Positions 25,422-34,671 of a stretch of 47,377 nucleotides of DNA are shown piece after piece. The DNA is from JACNLC01 sp964607375. Lineage in GTDB: Bacteria > Fidelibacterota > Marinisomatia > SCGC-AAA003-L08 > JACNLC01. Location of the stretch: the NCBI GenBank assembly GCA_964607375.1, contig CAZSJY010000005.1, positions 1-47,377 on the forward strand, in the 5' to 3' direction. Made by a program: the position numbers and the translations under genes. The notes below the pieces were generated by a model. The model did not search any database and was not told the origin of the DNA. It worked only from the letters and a program-made list of their open reading frames with translations. Positions within the stretch are counted from its first letter, which is position 1; the number at the start of each line of letters is the position of its first letter.

Positions 25422-27971
25422 ATGTGGAACTTACTTGTCTTTCCGNNNNNNNNNNNNNNNNNNNNNNNNNNNNNNNNNNNNNNNNNNNNNNNNNNNNNNN
25501 NNNNNNNNNNNNNNNNNNNNNNNNNNNNNNNNNNNNNNNNNNNNNTAGCAAATTCTCAGATTATCATTGATTCTTCTATAATTGATGTTTTCAGCTATAA
25601 GTTTGCAGTAACTTCTGAAAATCTTATTCACGCAAATATAGAAAATCAAGTCTGGGATATAATTCCTAATTCTGACCTAATATTACCAAACATAACATCT
25701 TCTATCATCGTTCAACCACCTTTTTCATATCGTGGGTGCCCAACTATAAGTGTTGACATTGTACCATGGAGAATAGATAAAGGTAGATTAGAATATCTTA
25801 AAAGTGGAACACTCAGAATATTGATTGATGATGATCCAACTTTCCCAGAGATATTTTCTATTCATCCTGAAATAATTAATAAAAAAAGTTTGAGCACTTT
25901 ATCAAGAGATAAAAATGAAACTGAATATATCATCATTACTTCTGAAACCCTATTGGAAGTTGCAGATTCGATCAAAGTTCTACACGAAACTTTGGTTCCT
26001 ACAGAAAATCAATTGAATGTTGAAATAGTGTTGAACACCGATGTTTTTTCTGAATACCCAGAAGAAATTGAATCTTATGCAATACGAGAATTTATTCAAG
26101 ATAGAATGTATTCAACCCAGTCTATAGATTACTTCCTTTTACTCGGAGATGAAACCTCACTCCCACCAATATATTTAGGGAATACTCCATCTGATGATTT
26201 CTATACTTCTCCAAGTATAAGTTCTAACTCTAATCCTATATTGTCAACTGGTAGAATTCCAGTCAGTAACCTTAATGATGCATTAACTTTTGTGGAAAAA
26301 CTGAAGAGATACACTCTGCGATTTTATGAAGAAGAACAGTTACCAGGAGTCCCTGACAATTGGCGATCCCGAATCTTACTTTTTTCTGATGACGAAAATA
26401 AATCTGGAACTTCAATAAGTTCAGAAATTTCTCATACAGCGTACTCAGATTCTCTATACAAACGAATTCATAATATTCTAAATGTATCTACAGTTTATGG
26501 TACAGACTATGTTCCTATTCCTGATGGTGGATGGTTGGCACATCCGAATATGACTGAAGATATCCTTGCAACAATAAACTCAGGAGTGGCTTTAATTAAC
26601 TATGTTGGACATGGTTCTCCTCACACACTAAGCGATGAGCGGATAATCAATTTAAATAGAGATTTGTCTTCTATCAATGATCCGGTGAACACAATTTGGG
26701 TTGTGGGTACTTGTTCATTTGGAAAATACGACGGAGAAGATTCTATGCCTGAGGCTCTTATTGCAAAATCTGATGGTGCAATTGGGGTAATTACAACAAG
26801 TAGAAGTATTGGTTTTGGTGCAAATTTTAAATCTCTTAGAAGTATAGCAGATAGTATTGTTTGCCATGTACAAAATCAACTAACATATCGTTTCGGAGAT
26901 TTGATAAAAGCTACAAAAAGGGGTGAAGGTTCCTATATATTTCATTTATTTGGCGATCCTGCAATGCAACTTCCATTTCCCAAGATATCCGAAATCATTG
27001 ACACAACAACTTCAAGTTCTTTCACAATACTGAATCCTGCAACTGTAGATCTACTATCAAATTCGGGTTATCTATCAGTTTATGGACCAGATAAATCTAT
27101 AGTTCGAGAATACTCAGACACAACACTTAGATATTCCAATCCAGGTGATATTATTTTTCAAGGGGGAGTTACCAATTCGACAGATTTCATAATTCCAATG
27201 GACCTATCATTCTGTGACACTTGTACTGCACAAATCATAGTATATGCAGAGGATTTCTACAACACATCATCATTTCAGATTGATAATTTAATAGACATAC
27301 CAATTTATCCCACACAATCAGACCAAACCGATTTTGAAGGCCCTATAATAACAATCTATCAAGATAATCAGACAGTACAAAATGGTGGAGTAATATCTAA
27401 ACCATTTTCTATAACTTTAAACTATGAAGATAATTCTGGAATCAACTTGATGGGGGCAATGGGGCACAATCTGTGCTATTGGATAGATTATTTCGATGAG
27501 AATCAAGCAACTATCTTGAATAATCAGTTTGTTTATGAAACACCAACTCGTGGTTCTGTTTTATTACTTCTTCCGGACACACTTTCAGGTAAACATCAGA
27601 TCCACTTGAAAGCTTGGGACAATGTTAATAATATTACTGAAGAAGAATATACTCTATATTTTACAGATAATTTTGATTTTCACGCTGATTATATTCTAAA
27701 TTTTCCAAATCCATTTGGGGATAGAACAGATTTCACGTTTCATCTTTCCGAAAATGGGGAAGTAACAATCAATATATATTCTCTTAGTGGAAGAAAAGTT
27801 AAAACCATAACTAGAGGAAGTTTATCTTCCGGATACAATGAAATTCAATGGGATGGTAAAGATGAATTTGGGAAGTTGATAGCCAACGGAACCTATCTAT
27901 ATCATTTCAAGGCTAAATCAGAAGCCGGTTCGAAATTTGAGAGTATTGAGAAATTATCGAAAACAAAATAA
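25422..27971 (+). CDS. C25 (gingipain/PorU-like) cysteine peptidase with FlgD-like C-terminal domain, interrupted by assembly gap
   Basis: 849 codons as assembled, but codons 9-42 are N and the gap length is unknown, so the start ATG at 25422 and the N-terminus are provisional. The catalytic pair of clan CD C25 peptidases is visible: His near 397 (ALINYVGHGSPHTLSDE) and Cys near 431 (WVVGTCSFGKYDGED). SRILLFSDDENKSG and AIGVITTSRSIG match the PorU sortase of type IX secretion better than the gingipain proteases. The last 90 residues (FPNPFGDRTDFTFHL, then VTINIYSLSGRKVKTI, then GTYLYHFKA) form a FlgD-like, type A sorting-like domain. It probably acts at the cell surface. PorU versus secreted protease remains open. 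Confidence 0.82.
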   Translation: MWNLLVFPXXXXXXXXXXXXXXXXXXXXXXXXXXXXXXXXXXANSQIIIDSSIIDVFSYKFAVTSENLIHANIENQVWDIIPNSDLILPNITSSIIVQPPFSYRGCPTISVDIVPWRIDKGRLEYLKSGTLRILIDDDPTFPEIFSIHPEIINKKSLSTLSRDKNETEYIIITSETLLEVADSIKVLHETLVPTENQLNVEIVLNTDVFSEYPEEIESYAIREFIQDRMYSTQSIDYFLLLGDETSLPPIYLGNTPSDDFYTSPSISSNSNPILSTGRIPVSNLNDALTFVEKLKRYTLRFYEEEQLPGVPDNWRSRILLFSDDENKSGTSISSEISHTAYSDSLYKRIHNILNVSTVYGTDYVPIPDGGWLAHPNMTEDILATINSGVALINYVGHGSPHTLSDERIINLNRDLSSINDPVNTIWVVGTCSFGKYDGEDSMPEALIAKSDGAIGVITTSRSIGFGANFKSLRSIADSIVCHVQNQLTYRFGDLIKATKRGEGSYIFHLFGDPAMQLPFPKISEIIDTTTSSSFTILNPATVDLLSNSGYLSVYGPDKSIVREYSDTTLRYSNPGDIIFQGGVTNSTDFIIPMDLSFCDTCTAQIIVYAEDFYNTSSFQIDNLIDIPIYPTQSDQTDFEGPIITIYQDNQTVQNGGVISKPFSITLNYEDNSGINLMGAMGHNLCYWIDYFDENQATILNNQFVYETPTRGSVLLLLPDTLSGKHQIHLKAWDNVNNITEEEYTLYFTDNFDFHADYILNFPNPFGDRTDFTFHLSENGEVTINIYSLSGRKVKTITRGSLSSGYNEIQWDGKDEFGKLIANGTYLYHFKAKSEAGSKFESIEKLSKTK
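25446..25545. other. Assembly gap (100 N)
   Basis: Exactly 100 N, the usual placeholder for a scaffold join of unknown size. It falls within the first codons of the C25 peptidase gene. The signal peptide and perhaps an N-terminal domain or the true start are missing, and the join between the aconitase side and the peptidase side is itself unproven. Confidence 0.98.
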
Positions 27972-27972
27972 T

Positions 27973-28569
27973 ATGTCAACCAACCCAACTCATATCATTT
28001 TAGCATCAAACAGTCCTCGACGAAAACAACTTCTTTCTTTGCTCGATATTAAATTTGATATTGTACCGCCAGATGTTGATGAAAAAATAGTTTCTCAAAA
28101 AAACGAACCTGAGGTTTATTGTCAAAATCTAGCAAAGTTAAAAGCAAATTCTATATCTATACAATATCCGAAATCTCTCATTATCGGAGCAGATACAATT
28201 GTTGTATTTAGTAAAAATATTTTAGGAAAACCAACGGATAGAAGTGAGTCAATAGAGATGTTGGAAAATCTTAGTGGAAACACTCACTTTGTATACACCG
28301 GAATTGCTTTACAATGTTCTATACGAAATATCGATATCGTTTTCTATGAAAAAACCGAAGTTTCGTTCAACCATTTATCAAAATCTGACATCAATTATTA
28401 TATCGACAATTATGCACCCTATGATAAAGCTGGAAGTTATGGAATTCAAGATTGGGGAGCGTCATTTGTTAACAATATTAATGGATGTTATTACAATGTT
28501 GTAGGGTTTCCAATTTCCAAATTTTTGCAAACAATACGAAAACTGGAAATAAATATTTCATTTTTATGA
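27973..28569 (+). CDS. maf: Maf-family nucleoside triphosphate pyrophosphatase
   Basis: 198 residues from the ATG at 27973, two bases after the peptidase stop. An upstream extension in the same frame lies inside the peptidase gene and is not needed. Signatures are ILASNSPRRKQLLSLL, VDEKI, GADTIVV and YDKAGSYGIQDWGASFV. The last is typical of the YhdE branch, which hydrolyses dTTP, UTP and related pyrimidines and so cleans the nucleotide pool; the substrate is inferred. It is probably co-transcribed with the peptidase. Confidence 0.93.
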   Translation: MSTNPTHIILASNSPRRKQLLSLLDIKFDIVPPDVDEKIVSQKNEPEVYCQNLAKLKANSISIQYPKSLIIGADTIVVFSKNILGKPTDRSESIEMLENLSGNTHFVYTGIALQCSIRNIDIVFYEKTEVSFNHLSKSDINYYIDNYAPYDKAGSYGIQDWGASFVNNINGCYYNVVGFPISKFLQTIRKLEINISFL

Positions 28570-28619
28570 TAAAATGCTTGGAGTACAAAAATTTTTATAT
28601 CTAATTTGACACCCTGATT

Positions 28620-29492
28620 ATGACTCAAACTCAACCATTTTTTAAGGAATTAAAAGCTCATAGAGAATCTCAGAATATTGAAATTTCAGAGATTTCTGAA
28701 CGGACAAAGATAAATCCTAGATTTTTGCAAGCCATCGAAAGCGGAGACTTTTCGGTACTTCCATCCGTATATTTAAGGCTTTTTCTTAGATCATATGCAA
28801 TTGAAATCGGTTTTGATCCAGATAAAACATTAAACGATTTCGAATTATATACAACAGGAACAATCAGCGAAACCACAATAAAACAAACAGAAATTGATGA
28901 AATAAAAACAAAACCGAGTTCTGAAGATTATATAGGTGATGATGTAACGGTGTCATCATTATCACAGAAGAAAATATTGGGAATTATTGCTTTAATGGTC
29001 GCCATTTTCTTTCTATTCAAGTTTCTAAATCATTTAACAAATGAAACTAGTCCTTCTACCGCAAGTCAACAAATTCAGCTGGTCCATAAAGATACAGTTT
29101 TATCCGATAGTTTAAAGATAGACACTAACAATTCTTTTCCTGGGACTCAATATCTTGTAGAATCTCTTTTCTCAAATGAAAAATTGATCAAGCAAGATTC
29201 TAAAAAACTTCTTGTAACTGCTCCATTTTCGTTTTATTTAACAGCAAATACTAAAACTATAGTTCACATAAAGACAAATGATGTTGATTACAACAGTTTA
29301 ATTGATGCAGGATTCTCAAGAGAATTTACATTTTCTGATACATTATTATTTGATCTTTGGGATGCAAAGCATGTAGGTGTAAAAATTAATAATGTTAATA
29401 TAACACCTTTTTTATTACTTGAAGGCAGTTCTGCAATACGAGGTTCAATTGTTTCTGATGGATCTATATCCGTTACATATTTTAAACACTAG
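28620..29492 (+). CDS. RodZ-like helix-turn-helix membrane protein
   Basis: 290 residues. The N-terminal HTH_25 domain (about 5-78; ISEISERTKINPRFLQAIESG, then LPSVYLRLFLRSYA) is followed by a linker. One membrane helix lies at about 119-137, and a beta-rich C-terminal domain resembles DUF4115. That order is typical of RodZ, which links MreB filaments to the elongation machinery. No mreB is in the window. The gene lies just before the dcw cluster and ends about 145 nt before its promoter. In phyla without clear rod-shape genes, RodZ-like proteins may act differently. Confidence 0.85.
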   Translation: MTQTQPFFKELKAHRESQNIEISEISERTKINPRFLQAIESGDFSVLPSVYLRLFLRSYAIEIGFDPDKTLNDFELYTTGTISETTIKQTEIDEIKTKPSSEDYIGDDVTVSSLSQKKILGIIALMVAIFFLFKFLNHLTNETSPSTASQQIQLVHKDTVLSDSLKIDTNNSFPGTQYLVESLFSNEKLIKQDSKKLLVTAPFSFYLTANTKTIVHIKTNDVDYNSLIDAGFSREFTFSDTLLFDLWDAKHVGVKINNVNITPFLLLEGSSAIRGSIVSDGSISVTYFKH

Positions 29493-29541
29493 AAATCCAA
29501 TACTACCATATAACTCCATTTTGTAGATACTAGTTTGATGT

Positions 29542-29569
29542 AGAGAAAATCGAGTATTTCTTTTTCTCT
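29542..29569. other. Weak inverted repeat downstream of the rodZ-like gene
   Basis: Arms AGAGAAAA and TTTTCTCT (8 bp) with a 12-nt loop, 49 nt after the stop codon. The stem is AT-rich and no T-tract follows, so it is at best a weak terminator. The remaining bases between 29493 and 29637 show no gene. Confidence 0.3.
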
Positions 29570-29637
29570 CCAACTACTAATTTCAATCACTTTCCAACAT
29601 ATTTTTCAAAATAGTTTCAAATAATTGCAAATAATAC

Positions 29638-29684
29638 TTGCATTGTAGTGGGTAATTAGAATATTATTGTGGGTAGAAATGGGG
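29638..29684 (+). promoter_or_regulatory. dcw promoter with MraZ-type operator repeats
   Basis: TTGCAT (29638-29643) and TATTAT (29662-29667) with an 18-nt spacer form a good housekeeping promoter. Three TGGG boxes with context GTGGG, GTGGG and ATGGGG begin at 29649, 29670 and 29680, so they recur at about one or two helical turns. MraZ is known to bind tandem TGGG-type repeats spaced about 10 bp upstream of its own gene. The boxes overlap the promoter and initial transcribed region, which suggests autorepression of the cluster. Confidence 0.7.
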
Positions 29685-29716
29685 AATTATCCCTTATTTT
29701 GAGTGCAGATAAACTA

Positions 29717-30184
29717 ATGAACAGTAATTTAAATATATCATTCACGGGTGAATACCGTTATGCGATTGATCAGAAAAATCGTGTAAACATCCCGGCAAAA
29801 TATAGAAAAGCATTGAAACCTGTCAATGACCGGACATTTGTATTAACACAGGGATTTGATAATTGTCTCCTCCTTTATCCCCTTGACGAATGGCAAGTTG
29901 TAGAGCAGCAACTTAGCCTGCTAAGTTCGATGAAACAAAAACATCGAACATTCGTCCGGTCTATTGTCAGGTTTGCTACTCATGTTCAATTTGACAGTCA
30001 AGGAAGAATCCAAATACCCGAGACATTGTCAAAATTTGCAAACATCACTAAAGATGTCGTTTTTATTGGTATGATAAAGAAAATCGAGATTTGGGACCCA
30101 CTAGAATTAGAAAAATTTGAAACTGCTAAACTAAACATTGACTCAGAGGATTTTGAGGATTTGGCAAATGATATTAATTTCTGA
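29717..30184 (+). CDS. mraZ: Transcriptional regulator MraZ
   Basis: 155 residues from the ATG at 29717. It has two AbrB-like swapped-hairpin repeats: FTGEYRYAIDQKNRVNIPAKYR and ATHVQFDSQGRIQIPETLSKF. MraZ binds its own promoter and controls the dcw cluster. The open frame extends to a GTG at 29669, but that codon lies within the operator repeats and the added residues are not conserved, so I choose the ATG. There is no obvious Shine-Dalgarno. rsmH starts two bases after the stop. Confidence 0.94.
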   Translation: MNSNLNISFTGEYRYAIDQKNRVNIPAKYRKALKPVNDRTFVLTQGFDNCLLLYPLDEWQVVEQQLSLLSSMKQKHRTFVRSIVRFATHVQFDSQGRIQIPETLSKFANITKDVVFIGMIKKIEIWDPLELEKFETAKLNIDSEDFEDLANDINF

Positions 30185-30186
30185 TA

Positions 30187-31128
30187 ATGCAAAATTCATT
30201 TTTCCATTTGCCGATTATGAAGCAGGAAATCACAAACCTACTAATAACCGACGCAGATGGGATTTATTTGGATGGGACAGTCGGCTTAGGTGGACACTCG
30301 AGAGAGATTCTAGGAAAACTCAGCCCAACTGGAAGACTAATTGGATTGGATGCTGACTCAGATGTTTTGCATTTCGCCGACAAACTCTTATCCTCGTTCA
30401 ATACTAAAACAAAATTATTTTCTCTACATCACACTAACTTTCGACATTTCCCTCAAATCCTTAAAAAGTTGGGAATTCAAGAAGTGAATGGCATTTTACT
30501 TGACTTAGGTATTTCGTCATATCAAATCGATTCTCCGGAAAAAGGATTTTCATATCAGTCTCAAAGTCCCTTAGATATGAGGTTAAACACAAAAACCAAG
30601 TTAGTAGCAAAAGATTTTTTAAACTCTGTTAATGAAAATGAACTGGGTCAGATCATCCGCGATTTTGGAGAAGAACGATATTACAAGAAAATTGCTAATT
30701 CTATCGTCCAAAAAGTAAAAGAAAATAAAATGAATACCACTTCTGACTTAAAAGATGCAGTTACATCAGTTGTTTTTGGGAAATTCCAAATAAAATCTGT
30801 TGCACGGGTATTCCAAGCAATTAGGATTTATTTAAACGATGAACTTGGAGCTCTTAGAGAAGTATTATCTCATTCAAAAAAATATCTATCAAAAGGTGGT
30901 CGCATCGCAGTAATTACATTTCACTCACTTGAAGATCGAATTGTAAAGAGATTTTTCAATGACGAATCAAGAGTTTGTATATGTCCAAGAGAATTACCAG
31001 TTTGTTCTTGTGATATTACTCCCTCGTTTAAATGGGTAAGCAAAAAAGCAATTCTACCTAGTGAAAGAGAAATTGCAGAAAATCCACGGTCAAGAAGCTC
31101 AAAACTCAGAATTGCTGAGCGAATATAA
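30187..31128 (+). CDS. rsmH: 16S rRNA (cytosine-1402-N4)-methyltransferase RsmH
   Basis: 313 residues, standard length. The SAM-binding segment is YLDGTVGLGGHSREIL, then LIGLDADSDVL and GILLDLGISSYQIDSPEKGF. VARVFQAIRIYLNDELG and AVITFHSLEDRIVKRFF are family signatures. A cysteine-rich loop (VCICPRELPVCSCD) near residue 265 is also typical. It methylates C1402 of 16S rRNA at the decoding centre. The stop overlaps the ftsL start by one base. Confidence 0.97.
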   Translation: MQNSFFHLPIMKQEITNLLITDADGIYLDGTVGLGGHSREILGKLSPTGRLIGLDADSDVLHFADKLLSSFNTKTKLFSLHHTNFRHFPQILKKLGIQEVNGILLDLGISSYQIDSPEKGFSYQSQSPLDMRLNTKTKLVAKDFLNSVNENELGQIIRDFGEERYYKKIANSIVQKVKENKMNTTSDLKDAVTSVVFGKFQIKSVARVFQAIRIYLNDELGALREVLSHSKKYLSKGGRIAVITFHSLEDRIVKRFFNDESRVCICPRELPVCSCDITPSFKWVSKKAILPSEREIAENPRSRSSKLRIAERI

Positions 31129-31436
31129 TGGCAAACATAAAAAGAAAAACAACAAAAAATGCTGGAGGATTACTTCAATTTTTTGTTGGAATTATTGGAA
31201 TTACAATATTTGCAATATCTGTCGTCGGGATAAAAAACGAATGCCGAGAACTGCAAAAAGATATTGATATCTTTGCAAAAAATAAATCAAGAATTAGAAA
31301 CGAAATTGTAGTCCTAGAAGGTAAAATCAGAGACTTAACTCGCCCTGACCATATTAGTAAAATTGTCGGTGATAAATTTGGAATGTACACTCCATCTCCT
31401 GAGTCTCTAAAGGTAATATTAAAGGATAATTCATGA
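31128..31436 (+). CDS. ftsL: FtsL-like cell division protein
   Basis: 102 residues: a basic cytoplasmic N-terminus, one membrane helix (about 15-34) and a periplasmic coiled-coil segment (about 36-70), ending DHISKIVGDKFGMYTPSPES, the short conserved tail of FtsL. It normally complexes with FtsB and FtsQ to control septal peptidoglycan synthesis. The sequence is weakly conserved, so the call rests on topology and position between rsmH and ftsI. ATGA overlap with ftsI. Confidence 0.85.
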   Translation: MANIKRKTTKNAGGLLQFFVGIIGITIFAISVVGIKNECRELQKDIDIFAKNKSRIRNEIVVLEGKIRDLTRPDHISKIVGDKFGMYTPSPESLKVILKDNS

Positions 31437-33226
31437 CACGATTGTACATCGAACACCGTAAACGAATTGGTGTAGTGGTTACTTGTTTGGTGCTATCTTG
31501 GGTTTTGCTGTCAGGAAGATTGTTCTATATACAGATAGTTAGAAATGAAGAGATGGAAAATAACGTCAAAACAAAATCTACGATAACAAAATCTGTTTCT
31601 GCTGAAAGAGGAAAAATCTTTGACAGATCTGGTGTCGAATTGTCTCAGAACACAACTTACTACACTTTCGGTGTTAGTTTAAATAGCAAATATATATATG
31701 ATAGGGAATTAATTGTAGATTTGTTTTCCGAAACTTTTAATAAAGAGAAGTCATATTACGAAAATAAACTAAATTCTCGTTTGAATTATGTAGTACTTGA
31801 AAAAAATATTATTGAAACAGATTGTTATCCAATACTTTTTGAAGACTACTATCTCAATAATAAATGGAAAAAGAAAAAAATTACAGGCTTAACGGTTGAA
31901 TCTGAGCTACGAAGATATTATCCATATCGAGATTTAGCAGCACAAGTAATTGGTTATGTAAATACAAATAATAAAGGTGTTGTAGGGATTGAAAAACAAT
32001 TTGATACTGTTCTAAAAGGAGATACTGGTAAAAAAACATATAATAGAAATGGTAAAAATACATTTATTACATCTTCGGATAAAACACAACCTATTCTAAA
32101 CAATGGTGCTGATATTCAATTAACCCTTGACATTGTTATGCAATCAATACTTCAGGATGAACTTGAAAAAACTGTAACAAAACGAAAAGCAAAATCTGCA
32201 AATGGAATAATTTTAAATCCATTTTCTGGAGAGATATTAGCAATTGCCTCCGTCCCAAGTTTTGATTTAAATGAATATTGGGCTTATCCTGTTCAAAATC
32301 ATCATAATTTAGCTATCTCGTTTCCATATGAGCCTGGTTCAACATTTAAAATAGTAACAATATCAGCTGCATTGGAATCTGGTGGTTTAACTCTTGACAC
32401 ATCATATAATTGTGAAAATGGATCTTACAAATTGTTTAACCATATAATCAATGACCACGAACCCAATGGAACTTTAACAATATCGGAAATTCTAAAGCAC
32501 TCAAGTAATATTGGTATGGCAAAAATAGCCGAAGACATTGGGGCTCAGCTAATTTTTCAATACGCAAAAATATTCGGATTTGGTTCGCAAACCCATATAC
32601 AGTTACCTAATGAAAGTGAAGGAACTCTGCGTAATTTTAGAGAATGGGAAAATTTGTCCGGACCTGAAATAGCGATTGGTCAAGAAATCTCAACAACAAC
32701 ACTTCAGACAGCTGTTGCTTATTGTGCAATTGCAAATGGAGGTTTCTTGCTAAAACCATACATAATCAATCAAATAAATCGTAGTGGAGATGTAATTCAA
32801 TTATCAGAAACCAAAAATATCAGACGCGTAATATCCCAAGAAACTTCTAACGAAATTCTGTTGATGCTTGAAAATACTGTGAACTCAGGTACTGGAAATA
32901 AAGCTGAAATACCTGGTTACAGAGTTGGAGGTAAAACCGGGACTGCTCAAAAGTTCGTTGAAGGCCAATACTCTCAGAAAGAATTTATATCTTCATTTGC
33001 TGGAATATTTCCAATTGATAACCCAGATTATGTTTGTGTAGTATCAGTTGATTCTCCACAATATGGATTTCACTGGGGAAATGAAACTGCAGCTCCTATT
33101 GTGCGGCGAGTTTTTGAACGAATTATTAATTTAGAAAAAAATCTACAACACTCAACAAATCAGTTATACGCAGGGAATTCAAAATTTGATAATAGATTTT
33201 CATCACATCTGAGGGAAACAAAGTGA
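31433..33226 (+). CDS. ftsI: Septal peptidoglycan transpeptidase FtsI (PBP3/PBP2b class)
   Basis: 597 residues. An N-terminal membrane anchor (about 12-35) is followed by the pedestal domain, with AERGKIFDRSG, and the transpeptidase domain. Active-site motifs are intact: SxxK at Ser303 (EPGSTFKIV), SxN at Ser357-Asn359 (HSSNIGMAK) and KTG at 501-503 (GGKTGTAQK). There is no PASTA tail. It crosslinks septal peptidoglycan with FtsW. It overlaps ftsL by 4 bp and murE by 4 bp. Confidence 0.96.
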   Translation: MTRLYIEHRKRIGVVVTCLVLSWVLLSGRLFYIQIVRNEEMENNVKTKSTITKSVSAERGKIFDRSGVELSQNTTYYTFGVSLNSKYIYDRELIVDLFSETFNKEKSYYENKLNSRLNYVVLEKNIIETDCYPILFEDYYLNNKWKKKKITGLTVESELRRYYPYRDLAAQVIGYVNTNNKGVVGIEKQFDTVLKGDTGKKTYNRNGKNTFITSSDKTQPILNNGADIQLTLDIVMQSILQDELEKTVTKRKAKSANGIILNPFSGEILAIASVPSFDLNEYWAYPVQNHHNLAISFPYEPGSTFKIVTISAALESGGLTLDTSYNCENGSYKLFNHIINDHEPNGTLTISEILKHSSNIGMAKIAEDIGAQLIFQYAKIFGFGSQTHIQLPNESEGTLRNFREWENLSGPEIAIGQEISTTTLQTAVAYCAIANGGFLLKPYIINQINRSGDVIQLSETKNIRRVISQETSNEILLMLENTVNSGTGNKAEIPGYRVGGKTGTAQKFVEGQYSQKEFISSFAGIFPIDNPDYVCVVSVDSPQYGFHWGNETAAPIVRRVFERIINLEKNLQHSTNQLYAGNSKFDNRFSSHLRETK

Positions 33227-34671
33227 CTGCTGAGCTTCAAGATATATTATTAGGAGTTGATTTTGACGGGAAACCTGACAACCGCTCAATTCAAAACATA
33301 ACTTATGATTCTAGAAAAGTAAAAAAAGGAACATTATTTGTAGCTCTTAAAGGTCAATTTGTTGACGGACATGATTACATTCGTGATGCTATAGATAAAG
33401 GTGCTTCAGCAATAATCTCCAATGGAAGATCTCTTTTTGGTGTAGAAGTTCCGGTTATTCAGGTGAAAAATCCTCGCGAGATTATGTCGAAAGTTGCTGC
33501 AAATTTTTATGAACATCCATCAAATAGTATGACCATAGTTGGAGTTACAGGCACAAACGGAAAAACATCAATAACTCAATTGTTAAAGTCCATTTTAACC
33601 ATTGACAATGTACCTTGTGGTTCTCTTGGTACACTTGGATTTTCTACACCTTCAGGTATGACAAGTACAGGATTTACTACACCTGAATCTGTAGAGGTTC
33701 AGCAATTGCTTAGAACCCTGAAATTGGGTGGAATACAGCATGCAATTATGGAAATATCATCTCATGCACTCGAACTTCATAGAGTTGATGATGTTGATGT
33801 GGATATTGCAGTTTTCACAAATTTAACTCAAGATCATTTAGATTATCATCAAACTATTGAAAAATATTTTCAGGCAAAGCTTAAACTTTTTACACAATTG
33901 ACTTCTAATAAAACTGCAATTTTAAATTTAGATGACCCATATACAGTAAAAATAATTGAAAAAACTTCAACTGAAGTTTTAACTTATGGGTTTGATAAAT
34001 CTGCTGTTTTGCATCCTGTTTCTTACGAACTCACGATGGAAGGAATCCAAGCAACGCTTAAATACAAAGGTGACATATTTGAAATCAATTCTAAACTTAT
34101 AGGAATCTACAATTTATCAAATATTATGGCTTCTGTTGCATCAGCTATTGCACTTGATATTCCAATTTCATCCATAATTTCTGGAATCGATGAATGTACT
34201 ACAATTCCAGGACGAATGGAAAATGTGAATATCCAAATTCCTGGAAAAGTATTTGTTGATTACGCTCACACTCCTGATGCTTATGAAAAAATATTAACAA
34301 TGGTAAAAGATTTTTCTTCACCTAATACTAATATATACACACTATTTGGTTGTGGTGGAAGCAGAGATCATTCTAAAAGACCGCTAATGGCAAAAATTGC
34401 AGAAAAATACTCGGAAAAAGTATTTGTTACTTCTGATAATCCTAGAAATGAAAATGTACATACAATTTGTGACGAAATATCCACAGGATTTGAAAATAGT
34501 AATCACTCTATTATTTATAATCGTGCAGAAGCAATCAATTCTGCAATGTCTCAAATGGATAAAAATACAATTTTGCTTATTTTGGGAAAAGGGCATGATG
34601 ACTATGAACAAATTGGCGATGAAAAGATATTCCATAGCGATATACAAACTGCAGAGAGTTTTACACTATGA
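33223..34671 (+). CDS. murE: UDP-MurNAc-tripeptide ligase MurE, meso-DAP-type
   Basis: 482 residues. Mur ligase P-loop is VGVTGTNGKTSITQ (TGTNGKT 109-115). Domain 1 opens with ITYDSRKVKKGTLFVAL. The DNPR motif (405-408, in VTSDNPRNENV) is the known marker of enzymes adding meso-diaminopimelate rather than lysine. The start is GTG, preceded by GAGGG at seven bases, and overlaps the ftsI stop. The cell wall is therefore predicted to be of the DAP type. Confidence 0.96.
   Translation: MTAELQDILLGVDFDGKPDNRSIQNITYDSRKVKKGTLFVALKGQFVDGHDYIRDAIDKGASAIISNGRSLFGVEVPVIQVKNPREIMSKVAANFYEHPSNSMTIVGVTGTNGKTSITQLLKSILTIDNVPCGSLGTLGFSTPSGMTSTGFTTPESVEVQQLLRTLKLGGIQHAIMEISSHALELHRVDDVDVDIAVFTNLTQDHLDYHQTIEKYFQAKLKLFTQLTSNKTAILNLDDPYTVKIIEKTSTEVLTYGFDKSAVLHPVSYELTMEGIQATLKYKGDIFEINSKLIGIYNLSNIMASVASAIALDIPISSIISGIDECTTIPGRMENVNIQIPGKVFVDYAHTPDAYEKILTMVKDFSSPNTNIYTLFGCGGSRDHSKRPLMAKIAEKYSEKVFVTSDNPRNENVHTICDEISTGFENSNHSIIYNRAEAINSAMSQMDKNTILLILGKGHDDYEQIGDEKIFHSDIQTAESFTL

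Noticed and set aside
27937..27972. Upstream start for maf inside the peptidase gene
   Set aside because: The conserved Maf N-terminus begins just after the ATG at 27973, and the extension has no family support.
29542..29569. Rho-independent terminator after the rodZ-like gene
   Set aside because: The inverted repeat is AT-rich and has no T-tract, so it was kept only as a weak repeat, not as a terminator.
29669..29716. GTG start for mraZ 16 codons upstream
   Set aside because: The codon lies inside the TGGG operator repeats and the extra residues do not belong to the conserved MraZ fold.
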